Below the pieces are notes generated by a model, which was not told where the DNA came from, searched no databases, and saw only the letters and a list, made by a program, of their open reading frames with translations. From positions 547,377 through 611,376 of the forward strand of contig NZ_JAAOXD010000004.1 in the NCBI RefSeq assembly GCF_014694315.1: a stretch of 64,000 bases of DNA. Direction: 5' to 3'. Below, one piece after another: positions 61,562 through 64,000 of this stretch. Source of the stretch: Arthrobacter ipis (lineage in GTDB: Bacteria; Actinomycetota; Actinomycetes; Actinomycetales; Micrococcaceae). Within the stretch, counting starts at the first letter, position 1, and every line of letters starts with the position of its first letter. Both the position numbers and the translations under genes were made by a program.

Positions 61562-62035
61562 CTAGTCTTCAGATGAGTTGCGCTCAAGCAATGGCTGGAT
61601 CCGGAAAGGTATCAGTTCGCCCATCGCCAGGGCGGTGTCGGTCCTTTCGACGCCGTCGCAAGCCAGGATCTTCCCGTTGATCCGGAAGAGGTCTTCGGCG
61701 TCCAGTGCCACCACTCGCAGCAGCAGGTCGGCCGAACCCGTCAGTCCGTAGCCCTCGAGGATCTCCGGCACGGCGGCCAGCTCCTCGGCGAGCGAGCCGA
61801 GCTTTTGCTGCTGGACATGGACCGAGATGAAGGCCATCAGCGGATACCCCAGGGACACCGGATTGATGCGCCGCTCGAACGACAGGAAAGCGTGCTTCTT
61901 CTCGAGTTGGGCCATCCGCGCCTGGACGGTGTTGCGGGAGAGGCCGAGCTTCTGGGCCAGGGCCACCACAGTGCGGCGGGGGTCCTGTGCCAAGGCGGAG
62001 AGCAACCGTGTGTCTGTGCCATCCAAAGCTTGCAT
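61562..62035 (-). CDS. Lrp/AsnC family transcriptional regulator
   Basis: A 157-residue feast/famine regulator: helix-turn-helix (LLSALAQDPRRTVVALAQKL, LSRNTVQARMAQLEKKHA) and a RAM ligand domain (about 65-145) with AFISVHVQQQKLGSLAEELA and GSADLLLRVVALDAEDL. ATG at 62035; TAGCCT (62044-62049) is 8 nt upstream. Divergent from the 2-oxoacid dehydrogenase genes, the arrangement of BkdR-type regulators, so branched-chain amino acids are likely effectors. Confidence 0.92.
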   Translation of the reverse strand: MQALDGTDTRLLSALAQDPRRTVVALAQKLGLSRNTVQARMAQLEKKHAFLSFERRINPVSLGYPLMAFISVHVQQQKLGSLAEELAAVPEILEGYGLTGSADLLLRVVALDAEDLFRINGKILACDGVERTDTALAMGELIPFRIQPLLERNSSED

Positions 62036-62080
62036 AATGCGCAAGGCTAGCACGGTCTGAGGCCGCCAAACAGTGCATTG

Positions 62081-62118
62081 TGCTCAGTTTTAGGCATGGT
62101 GGTTGTACCACTTGAGCA
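62081..62118. promoter_or_regulatory. Candidate Lrp operator
   Basis: TGCTCA (62081-62086) and TGAGCA (62113-62118) flank an inner GTGG...CCAC (62099-62111). Interrupted inverted repeats of this kind suit Lrp dimers; the site is between the two divergent starts. Confidence 0.4.
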
Positions 62119-62119
62119 T

Positions 62120-62135
62120 TGTGAGTATGGTCACA
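62120..62135. promoter_or_regulatory. Perfect CRP/GlxR-type site
   Basis: TGTGA-GTATGG-TCACA, both halves perfect, inside a longer ATTGTGA/TCACAAT palindrome (62118-62137), 95 nt before the E1 alpha start and 85 nt before the Lrp start. Strongest such site in the window. Confidence 0.7.
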
Positions 62136-62230
62136 ATTAACCGGGGCAAAGGCGCCCGGGAGGCCGGAATGCGGCGGTATCACGAGTCCTGCCGCGGGAT
62201 GGTTAACGACGTCAGAAGGTTGCGGCAACA

Positions 62231-63406
62231 GTGGTGACAGACGATGCGGCCCAGGGCGGAACAGCCGCCGGCCAGGACAACAATGCAGGGCACCAGGGTG
62301 GCGCAGGCCACAACATGGTCCAGCTGATCACCCCCGCGGGGGAGCGTGTCAGCCATCCGGAGTATGACCCCTGGGTGAAGGACGTATCAGACGAGCAGCT
62401 GTGCTCGCTTTACGAGGACCTGGTGGTGATCCGGCGGATCGACAAAGAGGCAACAGCGCTGCAGCGCCAGGGCGAACTGGGCCTCTGGCCGCCGCTGCTG
62501 GGCCAGGAGGCCTCGCAGGTGGGATCGGTGCGGTCCCTGCGGGATGACGACTTTATTTTCCCCAGCTACCGCGAGAACGGCGTGGCCTACTGCCGCGGCG
62601 TGGACCTCGCGGACATCCTTCGCGTCTGGCGCGGCGCTGCCTCCGGCGGCTGGGATCCGTACACGGTCAACATGGCCATCCCGCAGATCGTGATCGGCGC
62701 ACAGACGCTGCATGCCACCGGGTACGCCATGGGGATCCAGAACGACGGTGCCGACTCCGCGGCGATTGTGTACTTCGGCGACGGCGCCACCAGTGAGGGC
62801 GACGTGAACGAGGCCATGGTCTTTGCCGCCAGCTTCCAGGTGCCCCTGGTGTTCTTCTGCCAAAACAATCACTGGGCCATTTCGGAACCGGTGCGCCTCC
62901 AATCCCACACGCAGCTGGTGGACCGCGGGGCCGGATTCGGCATCCCCAGCATGCGGGTCGACGGCAACGATGTCCTGGCGGTCATGGCTGCCACCCGGGT
63001 CGCCCTCGACCGGGCCCGCCGGGGCGGCGGACCCACCTTCATCGAGGCCGTCACCTACAGGATGGGCCCGCATACGACGGCGGATGACCCCACCCGGTAC
63101 CGTGACCCCAACGAACTCGAGGACTGGGCGGCCAAGGATCCGATCGGACGGGTCCATGCACTGCTTGACCGGAAGGGCCTGTTCACCGAGGAGTTCGAAG
63201 CCGGCGTGCGGACCAAGGCAGACACCGTCGCCCGCGAGCTGCGTGCCGGGTGCGTCGGCATGCCGGATCCCGAACCCCTGGACGTCTTCAAGCACGTGTA
63301 CAGCACCCCCAACTCCTGGCTGGACCGCCAGCAGGACCACTACTCCCGTTACCTTGCCTCCTTCGGCGATCCCGAAGGGGCAACACAAGAAGAAGGTGCA
63401 CGCTGA
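62231..63406 (+). CDS. 2-oxoacid dehydrogenase E1 alpha (pyruvate or branched-chain)
   Basis: A 391-residue thiamine-diphosphate subunit. The TPP motif is AIVYFGDGATSEGDVNEAMV with VPLVFFCQNNHWAISEP; LGQEASQVGSVRSL and TYRMGPHTTADDPTRYRD are E1-alpha hallmarks, with phosphorylation-loop-like HTTADDP. With an Lrp-type neighbour the branched-chain complex (bkdA) is as likely as pdhA. GTG at 62231 with GAAGG upstream; GTG at 62234 is an alternative. Stop overlaps the next ATG (TGATG). Confidence 0.93.
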   Translation: MVTDDAAQGGTAAGQDNNAGHQGGAGHNMVQLITPAGERVSHPEYDPWVKDVSDEQLCSLYEDLVVIRRIDKEATALQRQGELGLWPPLLGQEASQVGSVRSLRDDDFIFPSYRENGVAYCRGVDLADILRVWRGAASGGWDPYTVNMAIPQIVIGAQTLHATGYAMGIQNDGADSAAIVYFGDGATSEGDVNEAMVFAASFQVPLVFFCQNNHWAISEPVRLQSHTQLVDRGAGFGIPSMRVDGNDVLAVMAATRVALDRARRGGGPTFIEAVTYRMGPHTTADDPTRYRDPNELEDWAAKDPIGRVHALLDRKGLFTEEFEAGVRTKADTVARELRAGCVGMPDPEPLDVFKHVYSTPNSWLDRQQDHYSRYLASFGDPEGATQEEGAR

Positions 63407-64000
63407 TGACGCAGATGACCTTTGCGCGGGCAATAAACTCAGGCCTCCGCAGATCCCTCGACAACGATCCCAAGGTGCTCCTCATGGGCGAGGACATCGG
63501 CACCCTGGGCGGCGTCTTCCGTGTGACGGACGGATTGCAGAAGGACTTCGGCAAGCACCGCGTGGTGGACACGCCCCTGGCGGAGTCCGGCATTGTGGGC
63601 ACCGCTGTTGGCCTGGCCTACCGCGGATACCGGCCGGTGGTGGAGATCCAGTTCGACGGTTTTGTCTACCCCGCCTTCGACCAGATCGTGTCGCAGGTGG
63701 CCAAGATGCATTACCGCAGCCGCGGCGCCGTGAAAATGCCCATCACCATCCGCATCCCGTTCGGCGGCGGCATCGGGTCGCCGGAGCACCACTCCGAGTC
63801 GCCGGAGGCCTACTTCGCCCACACGGCGGGCCTGCGGGTGGTCACCCCGGCCAGTCCGCAGGACGCCCACACCATGATCCAGCAGGCCATTTCCAGCGAT
63901 GACCCCGTGGTGTTCTTCGAGCCCAAGCGCCGTTACCACGACAAAGGCGAAGTGGACGAGTCGCTCGATCCCAGATCAGCCCCGCCGATGGGGCAGGCCC
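63406..64000 (+). CDS. 2-oxoacid dehydrogenase E1 beta (5' part)
   Basis: The first 198 residues before the right window edge. MTQMTFARAINSGLRRSLDN, LLMGEDIGTLGGVFRVTDGL, VVDTPLAESGIVGTAVGLAY and ITIRIPFGGGIGSPEHHSES are standard E1-beta sequence. Coupled to E1 alpha by TGATG. An E2 gene is expected next. The frame has no start-to-stop span in the window and is therefore easy to overlook. Confidence 0.93.
   Translation, partial: MTQMTFARAINSGLRRSLDNDPKVLLMGEDIGTLGGVFRVTDGLQKDFGKHRVVDTPLAESGIVGTAVGLAYRGYRPVVEIQFDGFVYPAFDQIVSQVAKMHYRSRGAVKMPITIRIPFGGGIGSPEHHSESPEAYFAHTAGLRVVTPASPQDAHTMIQQAISSDDPVVFFEPKRRYHDKGEVDESLDPRSAPPMGQA

Overview
The window is GC-rich chromosomal DNA from an actinobacterium, most likely Arthrobacter, Pseudarthrobacter or a close Micrococcaceae relative. 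This rests on gene content and order (gatCAB, dusB-dgt-dnaG, rpsB-tsf-pyrH-frr-cdsA), a SAM-IV class riboswitch before metX, many GTG/TTG starts, and many genes whose start codon sits 6-8 nt after a TANNNT -10 box (probable leaderless mRNAs). I see no rRNA, CRISPR array, transposase, integrase or prophage. The sequence is ordinary chromosome with regulatory detail rather than a mobile island.

Layout. 0-4 kb: a CitA/CitB-type two-component system divergent from a CitMHS citrate transporter. 4-7.4 kb: gatCAB, closed by a long palindrome. 7.5-14 kb: amino-acid catabolism, with a LysR gene divergent from tdh-kbl (threonine to glycine), then a D-amino-acid dehydrogenase-like oxidase with hutI, then a DeoR regulator. 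14-16.5 kb: a phosphatase, a CPBP membrane protease and a VOC protein. 16.6-18 kb: two SAM-type aptamers in tandem before metX. 18.3-24.4 kb: an MHS transporter, alcohol dehydrogenase, LysR regulator, mmsB and mmsA, which looks like a valine/short hydroxyacid catabolic block. 24.6-33.4 kb: mixed housekeeping and membrane genes with one broken winged-helix gene and glyS. 33.4-39.5 kb: yibE/F, dusB, dgt, dnaG. 39.5-39.84 kb: two identical tRNA-Asn genes, each with its own promoter and terminator. 39.8-47.9 kb: small unknowns, exporters, a phosphatidyltransferase/DMT/glycosyltransferase group, a CAU-anticodon tRNA, an acyl-CoA dehydrogenase and an M23 peptidase. 48.2-53.3 kb: rpsB-tsf-pyrH-frr-cdsA and a protein made of four DivIVA modules. 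53.3-59.3 kb: a LytS/LytTR two-component system lying between two sodium:solute symporter operons (one DUF485-actP). 59.4-61.4 kb: small membrane proteins. 61.5-64 kb: an Lrp/AsnC gene divergent from 2-oxoacid dehydrogenase E1 alpha and beta, the latter cut by the window end.

Common thread. Much of the window handles organic acids and amino-acid carbon (citrate, acetate, threonine, D-amino acids, histidine breakdown, valine, 2-oxoacids), each block with a local regulator. CRP/GlxR-like TGTGA-N6-TCACA sites before the 2-oxoacid dehydrogenase, actP and mmsB units suggest a global carbon regulator over the local ones. The most unusual items are the second SAM-like aptamer, whose pseudoknot bases differ from the metX aptamer but still pair; the LytTR-linked double symporter locus with a 9-codon relay ORF between two genes; and the five-codon leaderless ORF coupled to yibE/F.
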